Source of the DNA: Caballeronia pedi
GTDB lineage: Bacteria; Pseudomonadota; Gammaproteobacteria; Burkholderiales; Burkholderiaceae
Direction of reading: 5' to 3'
Assembly (NCBI RefSeq): GCF_001544915.2
Contig: NZ_FCOE02000047.1
Coordinates: forward strand, 1-55,476
Length of the DNA stretch: 55,476 nucleotides
Shown piece after piece: positions 1 through 8,512 of the stretch. Both the position numbers and the translations under genes were made by a program. Below the pieces are notes generated by a model. The model saw nothing but the letters and a program-made list of their open reading frames with translations. It ran no database searches and was not told where the DNA came from. The number at the start of each line of letters is the position of its first letter. The stretch's first letter is position 1.

Positions 1-570
1 GTAGACGCTCCTCCACCTCGATCACCGCCTGCTGGGCATTGCGGCCCGCACGATAAGCGTACGGCTCCGGTGGAAGGTCCGCTTCGAAGATCGGTCGAGC
101 ACCAGCATCGCTGCTGTCATGCACACCCGATCCCGCAGGTTCGAGATACCCAATGGCCTCAACTTGCCATTGGCCTTCGGGATAAACACTCTTCTGATAG
201 GGTCCGGCCGGTAAGTCTCCTGCCTGAATGCAAGCGCCAGTTCGCCGAGCCACTTCTGCACCCCGTACGCTTCGACCTCCGCGAAGTCTTGCCGATCGAC
301 ACCCGGCGCGCCCCTGTTCGAGCGACACTGGGCGTACGCATGCTCCAGCACATCCTCACCGTAGATCTTGTCGTACAGGGCGTAGAGCGGTACCCGGCTT
401 CTGCCTTCGCTTTCGCGTGTAACGCCATCTGCAGCTTCTGAACACGAATCGGAGTTGATAGGTTGCCCAATCTCCACGTCCTCACTACGTATTGCGTCTG
501 TCTTGAACTGAGGCCCCTTCCCTCCACCGGCATTACCCGGCTTCACCGGTACTACGGGCCTCTCCGTCAT
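1..570 (-). pseudogene. ltrA: Group II intron reverse transcriptase/maturase (LtrA type), frameshifted and partial
   Basis: The N-terminal part of an intron-encoded RT: the frame starts around 570 (MTERPVVPVKPGN) and includes YALYDKIYGEDVLEHAYAQC, GAPGVD and FIPKANGKLRPLGI, which are RT domain 0 to 2 signatures. From my knowledge of the family, residues after the first LGI block should read LVLEPIFEADLPPE. Here one base is missing near 91-98, so the frame leaves the family sequence and stops at about 22, while the next frame continues with PIFEADLPP and YAYRAGRNAQQAV. Two further shifts lie upstream: an extra base near 440 and a missing base near 390 put the segment VQKLQMALHAKAKAEAGYR in another frame. 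The product should therefore be inactive, unless these are sequencing errors. Confidence 0.8.
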
Positions 571-964
571 CCCAAGGCGCCCGGCCTGTCCCTCGCGGGC
601 GTCCGGTTGGTCATCCCTGACTACGCCAAGGGACTTCCCGTGTTGCGTACGCTTTCCTTGTGTACATGCTGTCGCCACTACCCCGGCGCAGCGACTGGGC
701 GTCCAGCCTGCTCATCCATCCAGTCGTATCAGCCTTCCCCGATAGGGTTGCCGGGTCGGCCTGCGCATCGACATTTTCGAGGTTTGCCCGGCGTTCACTC
801 GCGTTACGCCCTGCACACTCGCGCCGTCACCAATTCGTGACACGCATCCCGAAGGCTTCAGCCACTTCGTTGCCTCCATAGCTGCTCCCGTTGCTTCCGG
901 CTGGAGCGGTTGCCGGGCGGGGCTTGCACCCGCTGCAAAGCGCCACCTTTTCACGGCGCACACC
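1..964 (-). mobile_element. Group II intron, 5' part (runs off the left edge)
   Basis: On the minus strand the intron appears to begin at 964 with GTGTGCGCC, matching the GUGYG start of bacterial group II introns. About 390 bases of GC-rich structured leader follow before an intron-encoded reverse transcriptase. The window ends inside the RT frame, so domains V and VI and the 3' splice site are not visible. The intron sits just right of position 964, with no recognisable host gene there. The call rests on the RT homology plus the 5' consensus; the exact boundary is inferred. Confidence 0.75.
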
Positions 965-1305
965 CTTCTCAGACATTCAAAGTCAGCGCACGCCTTTGTC
1001 CGCTATCAGGTCTCCATCGGCCATCGACGAGACGATCGAAGCGCTTGCCGCCTTTTCGCCTCGCCACAGGCGTCGGGCTGGAACAGTTCAACTTTGTCTG
1101 TGGTCGAAAGTTTGGATATCGGTGTGAGGCGCTGAGATCTCGAGTTTGCAAGAAATCTGAATTCTTCCGGATCGAACATTTTCCAAAGGACGTCGCGCCG
1201 CTCATCTACTTCGGATTCCATTGCAGCCAACTCGGACGGCGCCAAGCATGGGAGCGTCGGCTCGCGCATCCGCGAGTCGAGTTTGCAGACACCGAGGAAA
1301 AGCGA
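965..1305. other. Gap between intron and BadI-like gene
   Basis: No gene of a recognisable family. An 87-codon minus-strand frame (1006-1269) exists, but it has no clear ribosome binding site and no family signature. The stretch may be exon-side DNA of whatever the intron entered. Confidence 0.4.
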
Positions 1306-2112
1306 TCAGCCCTCGTTTGACGGGCTCATCAAAACATCGCGAAACGTCGGCTTACGCTTCTCGAGAAATGCCCGCACGCCCTCTTTCGATTCTTCAGTTT
1401 CATAGTACATTGCGAGCGCCTGCATGCCTTGCCCTGCGATGCCGCGAATCGAATCGCTGTCGGCATTGAACGAGCGCTTGGCGATGGCGAGCGCGGTTGG
1501 GCTCATCGCGAGAATCTCCTGACACCACTTCTCGACTGCCGCGTCCAGTTCGCCGTGCGGCACGACCGCATTGACGAGCCCCATGTTCAACGCATCGGCC
1601 GCGCTGTATCGGCGGCAGAGAAACCAGATTTCGCGCGCCCGCTTCTCGCCGACGACGCGCGCCAGCAGCGCGGTTCCGAATCCCGGATCGACCGAACCAA
1701 CCTTCGGACCGACCTGACCGAGTTGCGCCGTATCGGATGCAATCGCCAGATCGCAGCACGTGACGAGCACGTTGCCGCCGCCGATCGCATAGCCGTTCAC
1801 GCGCGCAATCACAGGCTTCGGGCAGTCACGGAGCGCTCCCTGCAACTCCTCGACAGGCAGGCCGATGATGCCGCGGCCGTCGTAACCGCCGTCGTGCGCG
1901 GACTGGTCACCGCCGGTACAGAACGCCTTCTCCCCCGCCCCGGTCAGCACGACCACGCCGACCGCCTTGTCCCACGACGCCGCGTTGAGCGCATGGATGA
2001 GTTCGTCGCAGGTCCGGCCGCGAAACGCGTTGTACTTTTCGGGCCGGTTGATGGTGATGCGTGCGACGCCGCCGCGCACGTCGTAGAGGATGTCGGTGTA
2101 ATCGTTCATCAT
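1306..2112 (-). CDS. badI: BadI-like enoyl-CoA hydratase/hydrolase (crotonase superfamily)
   Basis: A 268-residue crotonase-fold protein. It resembles 2-ketocyclohexanecarboxyl-CoA hydrolase (BadI), which hydrolyses a cyclic beta-keto acyl-CoA to open the ring. Visible landmarks are an N-terminal ITINRPEKYNAFRG block, the CTGGDQ motif with the DGGYDGRG loop, the oxyanion segment RVNGYAIGGGN, and QVGPKVGSVDPGFG followed by ARVVGEKRAREIW, all typical of BadI rather than ordinary EchA enzymes. The start is set at the first ATG of an ATG-ATG pair; the frame stays open upstream to 2802, but that part is antiparallel shadow of the SDR gene. It lies 23 bp after the broken SDR gene and probably ends the leftward operon. 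The physiological substrate is unknown here, and nothing proves a benzoate pathway. Confidence 0.85.
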   Translation of the reverse strand: MMNDYTDILYDVRGGVARITINRPEKYNAFRGRTCDELIHALNAASWDKAVGVVVLTGAGEKAFCTGGDQSAHDGGYDGRGIIGLPVEELQGALRDCPKPVIARVNGYAIGGGNVLVTCCDLAIASDTAQLGQVGPKVGSVDPGFGTALLARVVGEKRAREIWFLCRRYSAADALNMGLVNAVVPHGELDAAVEKWCQEILAMSPTALAIAKRSFNADSDSIRGIAGQGMQALAMYYETEESKEGVRAFLEKRKPTFRDVLMSPSNEG

Positions 2113-2135
2113 AGTGTCCGTGGGTTCGTGTGAGA

Positions 2136-2890
2136 TCAGGAAATGATCAGCCCGCCATCGACGGGAAGAATGTGGCCCGTGGTCGAGCGGGATTCGTCGG
2201 ATGCGAGAAACAGTGCCGTCGATGCGACGTCTTCCGGCGCGATCATCCCGAAGAGCTAGTTGCGCGCCGAGATGCCCGTGACGCCATCCACTTTCATCAT
2301 CGCGAGCACTCGATCGGTCGCCGTGGCACCGGGCGCGATCGCGTTGACGCGAACACGGTCTTTCGCAAACTCGACCGCCATCGATCGTGTGAGCGCGCTC
2401 ACCGCGCCCTTGGCGGCGGTGTATGCGTCCTTCCCATGCGTGCCGACGAACGCGAAGATCGAACTCATGTTGATAACCGACCCGCCGCCGCTGCGGACGA
2501 TTTCCGGAAGGCCGTGACGGCAGCACAGCCAGGTGCCGTAGAGATCGATCCTGATCCGCGCCCAGAACTCGTCCTCGGGCGCTTCGGTCACGGCTGCATC
2601 GCGCGCGGAAGAGCCGCCCGCGTTGTTGTGCAGGATGTGAAGTCCGCCGAACGTGCGCACGACCTCGCGCACCGCCGAGGCGACCTGCTCCGCAACGGTG
2701 ACATCGGCTTCGATGAAGAGCGCATGCGCGCCGCAGCCTCGATGCGCTGTGCGGTCTCGCGTCCTCGTTGATCATCGCGATCGATGATCGCCACTCGCGC
2801 ACCTTCCCGTGCGAATGTCAGCGCCGTGGCGCGGCCAATGCCGGCTGCGCCGCCCGTGATCAGCGCCACTTTTCCGTCGAGTCGGGGCAT
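2136..2890 (-). pseudogene. SDR dehydrogenase, interrupted by a frameshift and an amber codon
   Basis: Read across two frames this is a complete classical short-chain dehydrogenase of about 250 residues. It has TGGAAGIG for the nucleotide-binding loop, NNAG, the catalytic Ser in MSSIF, YTAAKG with catalytic Tyr and Lys, and the C-terminal LPVDGGL. One base is missing near 2728-2735: before it the frame reads AQRIEAA, after it the next frame reads AHALFIEADVT. In the later frame, codon TAG at 2255-2257 stands between RN and LFGMIAPEDV, where a one-base change from CAG would restore the frame. In the neighbourhood the enzyme would oxidise a beta-hydroxy acyl-CoA or hydroxy acid before the BadI-like step. 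Sequencing error is possible for either lesion, but two independent lesions argue for a real pseudogene. Confidence 0.85.
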
Positions 2891-2923
2891 GTCGAGCCTC
2901 TTGGTTGTGTTAATTGAAGACGG

Positions 2924-4324
2924 TCAGACGATGCCCGTCGTGTAGTACACCGCGATCACGAAGAACACGGCTAGCGTCTTGATCAGCGTGACCGCAAAGA
3001 TGTCGCGATACGACTGCCGATGCGTGAGCCCCGTCACGGCGAGCAGCGTGATGACCGCGCCGTTGTGCGGCAGCGTATCCATGCCGCCGCTCGCCATCGC
3101 GACCACGCGATGCAGCACTTCCATCGGGATACGCGCCGCCTGCGCGTGCCTAATCAGTTGATCGGAGATTGCCGCGAGCGCGATGCTCATGCCTCCCGAC
3201 GCCGAGCCCGTGATGCCCGCCAGGGTGCTGACCGACACCGCCGCGTTCACCAGCGGATTCGGGATGACCCTGAGCGCATCGCTGACCACGACGAAGCCGG
3301 GCAGCGCCGCGATCACGCCGCCGAATCCATATTCGGAGGCAGTATTCATCGCGGCCAGCAACGCGCCCGCCGCCGCGGTCTTCGAGCCATCGGCGAAACC
3401 GGTGGCCACAGCGCGCCACGCCGTGACGATCACGAGCGCGATACCGAGCAGCAGCGCGGCCTCGACGGCCCAGATGGCGGTGACGGTCTTGATGGACGTC
3501 GTGAGCGGCACATGCACGCCTGGCAGAAGCTCCGGCGGCACGGTGTACGACGTGCCGTACCACAGCGGAATCCACTTCGTGAACAGAAAGTTCGCGACGC
3601 CGACGAGCAGGAGCGGCAGAACCGCAAGCATCGGATTAGGCAATGCATCGGTGGCGACGCGTTCCGGTTCATTGATGAGCGCGCTGCCGTAGCCCTCTCC
3701 TTTGGCCATCGCATGGCGACGGCGCCATTCGAGATACGCGAGACCGGTCACGACCATGAACACGGAGCCAACCACGCCGAGCCACGGAGCGGCCCAGCCA
3801 GTCGTCTTGAAGAATGTGGTCGGGATGATGTTCTGGATCTGCGGTGTGCCGGGCAGCGAGTCCATCGTGAACGAGAATGAGCCGAGCGCGATCGCGCCGG
3901 GCATCAGCCGCTTGGGGATGTTGCTCTGCCGGTAAAGTTCCGCAGCGAACGGATACACCGCGAACACGACGACGAATACCGATACGCCGCCATACGTCAG
4001 CAACGCGCACACGGCGACGATCACGACATTTGCGCGCGACCGTCCTATGTAGCGAATCGCCGCCGCCACGATGGACGCGGCGAAGCCCGACATCGCAATC
4101 AGCTTGCCGAACAGCGCGCCGAGCAGGAAAACCGGGAAGTAAAGCTTCACGAAACCGACCATCTTCTCCATGAAGATGCCCGAGAATACCGGTGCGACCG
4201 CGGCGGGTTCCGTGAGCAGCACGGCCGCGAGTGCGGCAATGGGCGCGAAGAAAATCACGCTGTAGCCGCGATACGCGGCCAGCATCAGAAATGCCAGCGC
4301 CGCCACGACAATGATCAGGGTCAT
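2924..4324 (-). CDS. GntP-family permease
   Basis: A 466-residue very hydrophobic membrane protein with about 12 to 14 predicted helices. It belongs to the GntP (gluconate:H+ symporter) family, which takes up gluconate and other small hydroxy acids, including 3-hydroxybutyrate in some members. Family-like features are the LTYGGVSVFVVVFAVYPFA segment, the SFTMDSLPGTPQIQNIIPTTF loop, and C-terminal SGGMDTLPHNGAVITLLAVTG. It starts 80 bp downstream of the HIBADH-like gene and 33 bp before the SDR start, so a leftward operon is likely. Given the CoA-transferase and dehydrogenases around it, the cargo is probably a short hydroxy- or keto-acid rather than gluconate. The substrate is inferred. Confidence 0.85.
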   Translation of the reverse strand: MTLIIVVAALAFLMLAAYRGYSVIFFAPIAALAAVLLTEPAAVAPVFSGIFMEKMVGFVKLYFPVFLLGALFGKLIAMSGFAASIVAAAIRYIGRSRANVVIVAVCALLTYGGVSVFVVVFAVYPFAAELYRQSNIPKRLMPGAIALGSFSFTMDSLPGTPQIQNIIPTTFFKTTGWAAPWLGVVGSVFMVVTGLAYLEWRRRHAMAKGEGYGSALINEPERVATDALPNPMLAVLPLLLVGVANFLFTKWIPLWYGTSYTVPPELLPGVHVPLTTSIKTVTAIWAVEAALLLGIALVIVTAWRAVATGFADGSKTAAAGALLAAMNTASEYGFGGVIAALPGFVVVSDALRVIPNPLVNAAVSVSTLAGITGSASGGMSIALAAISDQLIRHAQAARIPMEVLHRVVAMASGGMDTLPHNGAVITLLAVTGLTHRQSYRDIFAVTLIKTLAVFFVIAVYYTTGIV

Positions 4325-4404
4325 GCAATCTTCTCCAATCCTAAATATTTATTATTGACCCGCTACCCGTGGCACCTCCGCCTGGCCGGGCTACCGCATA
4401 TGCA

Positions 4405-5283
4405 TCAGCGAATGCCTCCGTGACGCATCCATCGATCCATCGCCGAGCCGCCGTGGGCGTCGATATAGCGCGAGACTTCGTCGAGCAGGCCGAGATCGAG
4501 CTTGCCCGATGCGGCCATGTCCTTCGCCAGATGCAGATCCTTGCCCACGACCTTCAGCAACGCACCGAACGCCTCATCGGAGCGTGCCCATGCGCCATAT
4601 TGACGGCGCCCTTCGGCGGCATCGGCAGTGAGGAAGTTGCGTCCCGTGCTGACGTTCACGATCGGTGCGATCTGCTCGAACTTGACGCCATGACTCTCGG
4701 CGAGATCGATCGCCTCGGCGGTCAGGAACATGATCGCGATGCAAAGCATGTTGTTGACGACTTTCACTACCTCCGCTGAACCCAGTTCGCCGCAACGGAA
4801 GAGGTTCTGCCCCATCGCATTCATCACCGGCGTGACGGCGTCGATGTCGCTGGCGTCGCCGCCGAGCATGATCGTCAGCGTGCCGTCTTCCGCCTTGACG
4901 ATGCCGCCGCTGATCGGCGCATCGACCAGACGCGCGCCGGCCGCGTTCAGCCGTGGCGCGACGCCCTGCAGCGTGCCGGGCAAGGTCGTGCTCATCACGC
5001 AGACGACCGGCGTATGTCCTTCTGCGATGCCATGCACGAGACCTTCGGCGCCGATCGTGACATCGTTGATCTGCGCGTCGTTCCCGACCAGCACGATGAT
5101 GACGTCGGCCGCGCCGCAATCTCGCGCGGACATCGTAACGTGCGCGCCTTGCGCCTCGAACGAAGCGAGCACGTCGGGATTGCGGTCGCACACGATGAGT
5201 CCGAAGCCCGCCTCGCGAACGCGGCGCGCCATCGGCGCGCCCATGCTGCCAACGCCGATGAATGCAACGGTCTTGATTTCCAT
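4405..5283 (-). CDS. 3-hydroxyisobutyrate-dehydrogenase-family oxidoreductase
   Basis: A 292-residue NAD(P)-dependent beta-hydroxyacid dehydrogenase. The Rossmann motif GVGSMG is at residues 10-15, the substrate-binding signature DAPISGG at 121-127, and the catalytic lysine K174 in KVVNN. The C-terminal helical domain ends with DLGLLDEVSRYIDAHGG. Relatives oxidise 3-hydroxyisobutyrate, tartronate semialdehyde, glycerate or similar short acids. It is the first gene of the leftward operon, with a strong GAGGAAAGGAAA ribosome binding site, and faces the divergent CoA-transferase genes. Its exact substrate cannot be read from sequence. Confidence 0.88.
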   Translation of the reverse strand: MEIKTVAFIGVGSMGAPMARRVREAGFGLIVCDRNPDVLASFEAQGAHVTMSARDCGAADVIIVLVGNDAQINDVTIGAEGLVHGIAEGHTPVVCVMSTTLPGTLQGVAPRLNAAGARLVDAPISGGIVKAEDGTLTIMLGGDASDIDAVTPVMNAMGQNLFRCGELGSAEVVKVVNNMLCIAIMFLTAEAIDLAESHGVKFEQIAPIVNVSTGRNFLTADAAEGRRQYGAWARSDEAFGALLKVVGKDLHLAKDMAASGKLDLGLLDEVSRYIDAHGGSAMDRWMRHGGIR

Positions 5284-5368
5284 GATTTCCTTTCCTCGAT
5301 CGTGCCAAGTTCAAAGCGAATTATCCGCATCGGGCATGAGCGGAGAAAGGCAACGCGCGCAAGGTGGA

Positions 5369-5384
5369 TGTGCATGAATGCACA
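5369..5384. promoter_or_regulatory. Perfect inverted repeat TGTGCAT-GA-ATGCACA
   Basis: A 7-bp perfect palindrome with a 2-bp spacer. A second imperfect copy starts 74 bp downstream, about seven helical turns, so both faces would align. This is the kind of arrangement expected for a LysR-type or other dimeric regulator. Regulator assignment is inference. Confidence 0.5.
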
Positions 5385-5442
5385 GTCGCATTCAGTCGCA
5401 GAAGCGCATCGCGACTCAGCCACGCACCGCGCGATGACGCGA

Positions 5443-5458
5443 TGTGCATTTGCGCACG
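5443..5458. promoter_or_regulatory. Imperfect second copy TGTGCAT-TT-GCGCACG
   Basis: Shares the left half TGTGCAT with the 5369 site. The right half differs by two substitutions from the perfect complement. It lies about 130 bp upstream of the CoA-transferase start. Confidence 0.4.
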
Positions 5459-5585
5459 CCGAGTTTGCGCCGATCGCCATTGCCACACACGCACAACCGA
5501 CGCGAGAATTCAAAAAAATTTACGCGGCCAACCCCGGACCGATTCATCGCGTCCAGAGACGATTCCATAGAAAAGAGAGACTTAA

Positions 5586-6290
5586 ATGGAGAAGGTATTC
5601 GAGACACCCGAGGACGCGCTCGCCGGCGTCGTCGGAAATGGGCAGACCATCGCCATCGGCGGATTCGGCCTGTGCGGCATTCCGGAAAAACTCATCTTCG
5701 CGCTGGGCGACAGCCGCGTGAACGATCTCACGTGCATCAGCAACAATGCCGGCGTCGACGACTTCGGGCTGGGCATTCTGCTCAGGACACGGCAGATCAG
5801 AAAGATGATTTCGTCGTATGTCGGCGAGAACAAGGAATTCGAGCGCCAGTATCTGACGGGCGAACTCGAACTGGAATTCACGCCACAAGGCACGCTCGCT
5901 GAGCGTCTGCGCGCGGCCGGCGCGGGCATCCCCGCATTCTTCACGCGCACGGGCGTGGGCACGGTGATCGCCGAAGGCAAGGAAGAGCGCGTCTTCGGCG
6001 GCAAGCGCTACATCATGGAAACCGCGTTGAATGCGGATGTTGCGCTGATCAAGGCATCGATCGCGGATCGCGCTGGCAACCTCGTGTTCGCGCGGACCGC
6101 GCGAAACTTCAATCCCGATGTCGCGATGGCGGGCCGAATCACCATCGCGGAAGTCGAGAAGATCGTCGAGACAGGCGAGATCGATCCCGATGACGTGCAC
6201 TTGCCCGGCATCTTCGTCGATCGCATCGTTCTGAACCAACATCCCGAGAAGCGCATCGAACGCAGAAGCTTTCGTGCGCGCGGCAACTGA
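5586..6290 (+). CDS. 3-oxoacid CoA-transferase, subunit A
   Basis: A 234-residue alpha subunit of a family I CoA-transferase (SCOT/AtoD/PcaI type), which with subunit B moves CoA from succinyl-CoA or acetyl-CoA to a 3-oxo or other short acid. The glycine-rich CoA-binding loop GGFGLCGIPEKL lies at about residues 25-36, and the ERVFGGKRYIMETAL and FARTARNFNPDVAMAG blocks are typical. The ATG is preceded by an AGAGAGA-rich ribosome binding site. Subunit B follows 10 bp later. It would activate the acid imported by the GntP permease; whether the acid is a ketone body or something else is open. Confidence 0.9.
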   Translation: MEKVFETPEDALAGVVGNGQTIAIGGFGLCGIPEKLIFALGDSRVNDLTCISNNAGVDDFGLGILLRTRQIRKMISSYVGENKEFERQYLTGELELEFTPQGTLAERLRAAGAGIPAFFTRTGVGTVIAEGKEERVFGGKRYIMETALNADVALIKASIADRAGNLVFARTARNFNPDVAMAGRITIAEVEKIVETGEIDPDDVHLPGIFVDRIVLNQHPEKRIERRSFRARGN

Positions 6291-6300
6291 GAGGCGAATC

Positions 6301-6936
6301 ATGGCCTGGACCCACGAGCAAATGGCGGCCCGCGCCGCGGCAGAACTCCGTGACGGAGACTATGTGAATCTCGGCATCGGCTTGCCGACGAAGGTCGTAC
6401 AGCATGTGCCGGAAGGCATGCAGGTCTGGCTGCAATCCGAGAACGGCCTGATCGGTATCGGCGAGGCGCCCTATGAGGACGAGATCGACCCCGATCTCAT
6501 CGACGCCGCGAAACAAACCATCACGATGGTGCCGGGCGCATCGATATGTGCATCGTCGATGTCCTTCGCGATGATCCGCGGCGGTCACATGGATCAGTCG
6601 ATACTCGGTGCGATGCAGGTCAGCGAAGGCGGCGATCTCGCGAACTGGATGATCCCCGGCAAGTTGGTCAAGGGCATGGGTGGCGCGATGGATCTGGTCG
6701 CCGGCGCGCGCCGCGTCGTCGTGCTGATGGAGCACGTGGCGCGCAATGGTGAGATGAAGATACTGCGGCGCTGCTCGTTGCCGCTGACCGGCGCGAGTGT
6801 CGTGAACCGGATCATCACCGATCTCGCGGTCATCGATGTGATGAAGCAAGGTCTCGTCGTGAAGGAACTCGCTCCGGGCGTGACGCGTGAGGCATTGCAG
6901 GCGCGCACGGAGCCTGCCCTTTCGTTCGCGCTTTGA
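6301..6936 (+). CDS. 3-oxoacid CoA-transferase, subunit B
   Basis: A 211-residue beta subunit. The catalytic glutamate is E47 in SENG, preceded by NLGIGLPTKV; later blocks PGASICASSMSFAMIRGGH, MGGAMDLV and CSLPLTG match the family. The frame is open from 6274, but the ATG at 6301 has the expected GAGGCGAATC ribosome binding site and matches family N-termini (MAWT). It is cotranscribed with subunit A and probably with the LysR gene 33 bp downstream. Confidence 0.9.
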   Translation: MAWTHEQMAARAAAELRDGDYVNLGIGLPTKVVQHVPEGMQVWLQSENGLIGIGEAPYEDEIDPDLIDAAKQTITMVPGASICASSMSFAMIRGGHMDQSILGAMQVSEGGDLANWMIPGKLVKGMGGAMDLVAGARRVVVLMEHVARNGEMKILRRCSLPLTGASVVNRIITDLAVIDVMKQGLVVKELAPGVTREALQARTEPALSFAL

Positions 6937-6969
6937 GGTCGAACTCGGTTATCGTCGTGACATCACGGA

Positions 6970-7884
6970 ATGGCGAACGAGATCATGAAAAACGACCTGG
7001 AATGGACCGACTTTCGATACTTCCTCGAAGTTGCGCGCACGGGGAAAATCTCCACCGCCGGCGAGCGATTGAACGTCGAGCATTCGACGGTATCGCGCCG
7101 CATCAACCGGCTGGAGGAATCGCTCGGCACGGTGCTATTCGACCGTCGGCGCAACGGCTATTCTCTCACCGACGCAGGCAAGGCGCTCGTGCCGCACGCG
7201 GAGCGCATGGAGAACGCGATGCTCGGCGCGCTCGAGGAACACATGAGCCAGTCGTCGGCGATCCGCGGTACGGTGCGAGTGGGGACGCCCGAGGCGTTCG
7301 GGATCCATGTGCTGGCATCGGGCATCGTCGAACTGAAGCGGCAGCAGCCTGAATTGCACGTCGAACTGATGGCGCAGCCGCAGTTCCCGAGTCTCGTCAC
7401 GCGCGAGGTCGAGATTCTCGTCACGCTTGAGCCGCCGCAGATCGGCCGATATACGGTCACGCGTCTGGCCGATGTCGACTATTTCTTCTATAGCTCGCGC
7501 GCATATCTGGATACGCACGCGCCGATTCGCCAACTCGCCGATATCGCCGAACACGATTTCGTCGATTATGTACACGACGGCTCGGTGAGTGAACGCTATC
7601 GCATTCTCGATGAACTCGTGTCGAAGCCGAAGAGACGCTTCACATCGACAAGCGTGCTTGCGCAGCGCGAGGCGGTCGCGGCGGGGATGGGCATCGCGCT
7701 TCTGACACCTTACGTCGCGACCGGCCGCCAGGACCTGATCAACCTGTTCCCCGACCACGCGCAAATCACGCGCACGTTATGGCTCGCCGCGCCGGAAGAT
7801 CTCTTTAAGACCAGGCGGGTTCGTTTCGTTTGGGACTTCATTCGCGGGATCATCGACAGCCATCTGCATCTGTTTCGAAGATAG
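6970..7884 (+). CDS. LysR-family transcriptional regulator
   Basis: A 304-residue LysR-type regulator with an N-terminal winged helix-turn-helix at about residues 10-65 (WTDFRYFLEVARTGKISTAG and STVSRRINRLEESLGTVLFDR) and a C-terminal effector-binding domain. It begins 33 bp after the CoA-transferase genes. An alternative start is the internal ATG at 6985 (MKNDLEW). Its position as the last gene of one arm suggests that it controls the divergent region at 5284-5585, probably in response to the cluster's substrate. The effector is unknown. Confidence 0.88.
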   Translation: MANEIMKNDLEWTDFRYFLEVARTGKISTAGERLNVEHSTVSRRINRLEESLGTVLFDRRRNGYSLTDAGKALVPHAERMENAMLGALEEHMSQSSAIRGTVRVGTPEAFGIHVLASGIVELKRQQPELHVELMAQPQFPSLVTREVEILVTLEPPQIGRYTVTRLADVDYFFYSSRAYLDTHAPIRQLADIAEHDFVDYVHDGSVSERYRILDELVSKPKRRFTSTSVLAQREAVAAGMGIALLTPYVATGRQDLINLFPDHAQITRTLWLAAPEDLFKTRRVRFVWDFIRGIIDSHLHLFRR

Positions 7885-8277
7885 CGTTAGCCATGGCGCT
7901 TCACCGACGGAGATCGTCGCTCTTCGATCGCCCGTGAAAACGGCGCTCGCGCGGGTCGCAGGATGGTAATCCGATTTAGCACTCTGCTGGCGTTTGGCCG
8001 CGTTGCAAAGAGAGCGAATGGTTCGGTGATCAAGTGCACGACCGCTCTTGTGAGTCCAGCGATCGCACGGATCGCGCGGTGCCGGTGAGTCGCGAACGGC
8101 GGCTCTTGCCGCCGAATGCGGCAATCTGCGCTTCGCTGAGCGTTTTAGGGCGCCCCCGCCTATTTCCGAAAGACTTCACGGCGTTGTCACCGCGGCATAC
8201 GCTGTTCTGTGTGGTGCGCACGGTCTGAGAACACGCACAAACCATTCGTGGACGATGTTCTCAAAATTATGCGCCTC
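7885..8277. other. Gap downstream of LysR gene
   Basis: No supported gene. A short minus-strand frame around 8100-8170 contains GRPKTLSEAQIAA, resembling the helix-turn-helix hinge of recombinases or transposases, but the flanks do not continue the match. Confidence 0.3.
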
Positions 8278-8512
8278 CTACCCTTCTCGCGCGGCCCGCA
8301 TGAATGTCGTCACCTTCTTTTCTTCGACGGGATTCCACCACACGCCGCCCACCTTCAGCGAAGTTGCGACGATCACCGCATCGACCACGGACAGAAACGG
8401 AATGACGTTATCCTGGGTGCAGCCGCTGCCTACGAGAAGCGGCAGTTGCGTCGCCGCGCGAATCTGCTTCAGGTAATCGAGGCTCGCCGCGTCTCCCGTG
8501 CGCGTTCGACAC
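8278..8512 (-). pseudogene. BtpA/SgcQ-family 3' tail
   Basis: The minus strand encodes the last 75 or so residues of a BtpA/SgcQ-type TIM-barrel protein. Diagnostic segments are LPLLVGSGCTQDNV, VDAVIVATSLKVGG and VWWNPVEEKKVTTFMRAA, ending in a TAG at 8278-8280. Upstream, around 8512, the similarity stops and ParE-like sequence begins directly, so this is a truncated gene end fused to a toxin-antitoxin relic. The family call is from memory of the conserved VGSG and WWNP motifs. Confidence 0.6.

Larger units (their letters stand above)
5284..5585. promoter_or_regulatory. Divergent promoter region of the catabolic cluster
   Basis: 302 bp between the leftward dehydrogenase/permease operon and the rightward CoA-transferase operon. 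It contains two related inverted repeats (listed separately) and an A/T-rich patch at 5508-5522. Divergent arrangement with a LysR gene at the end of one arm suggests this is where that regulator acts. No clean sigma-70 promoter could be assigned. Confidence 0.5.

Noticed and set aside
2113..2802. Long minus-strand frame continuous with the BadI-like gene
   Set aside because: The upstream part is a shadow of the SDR gene: it reads as Arg-rich low-quality sequence while the true SDR motifs lie in the other frames.
3020..3880. 286-codon plus-strand frame opposite the GntP gene
   Set aside because: Antisense shadow of a clear membrane-transport gene; His/Arg-rich and without signals.
8030..8245. 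Possible recombinase or transposase helix-turn-helix (GRPKTLSEAQIAA)
   Set aside because: The match is a dozen residues and the flanks do not continue any family.
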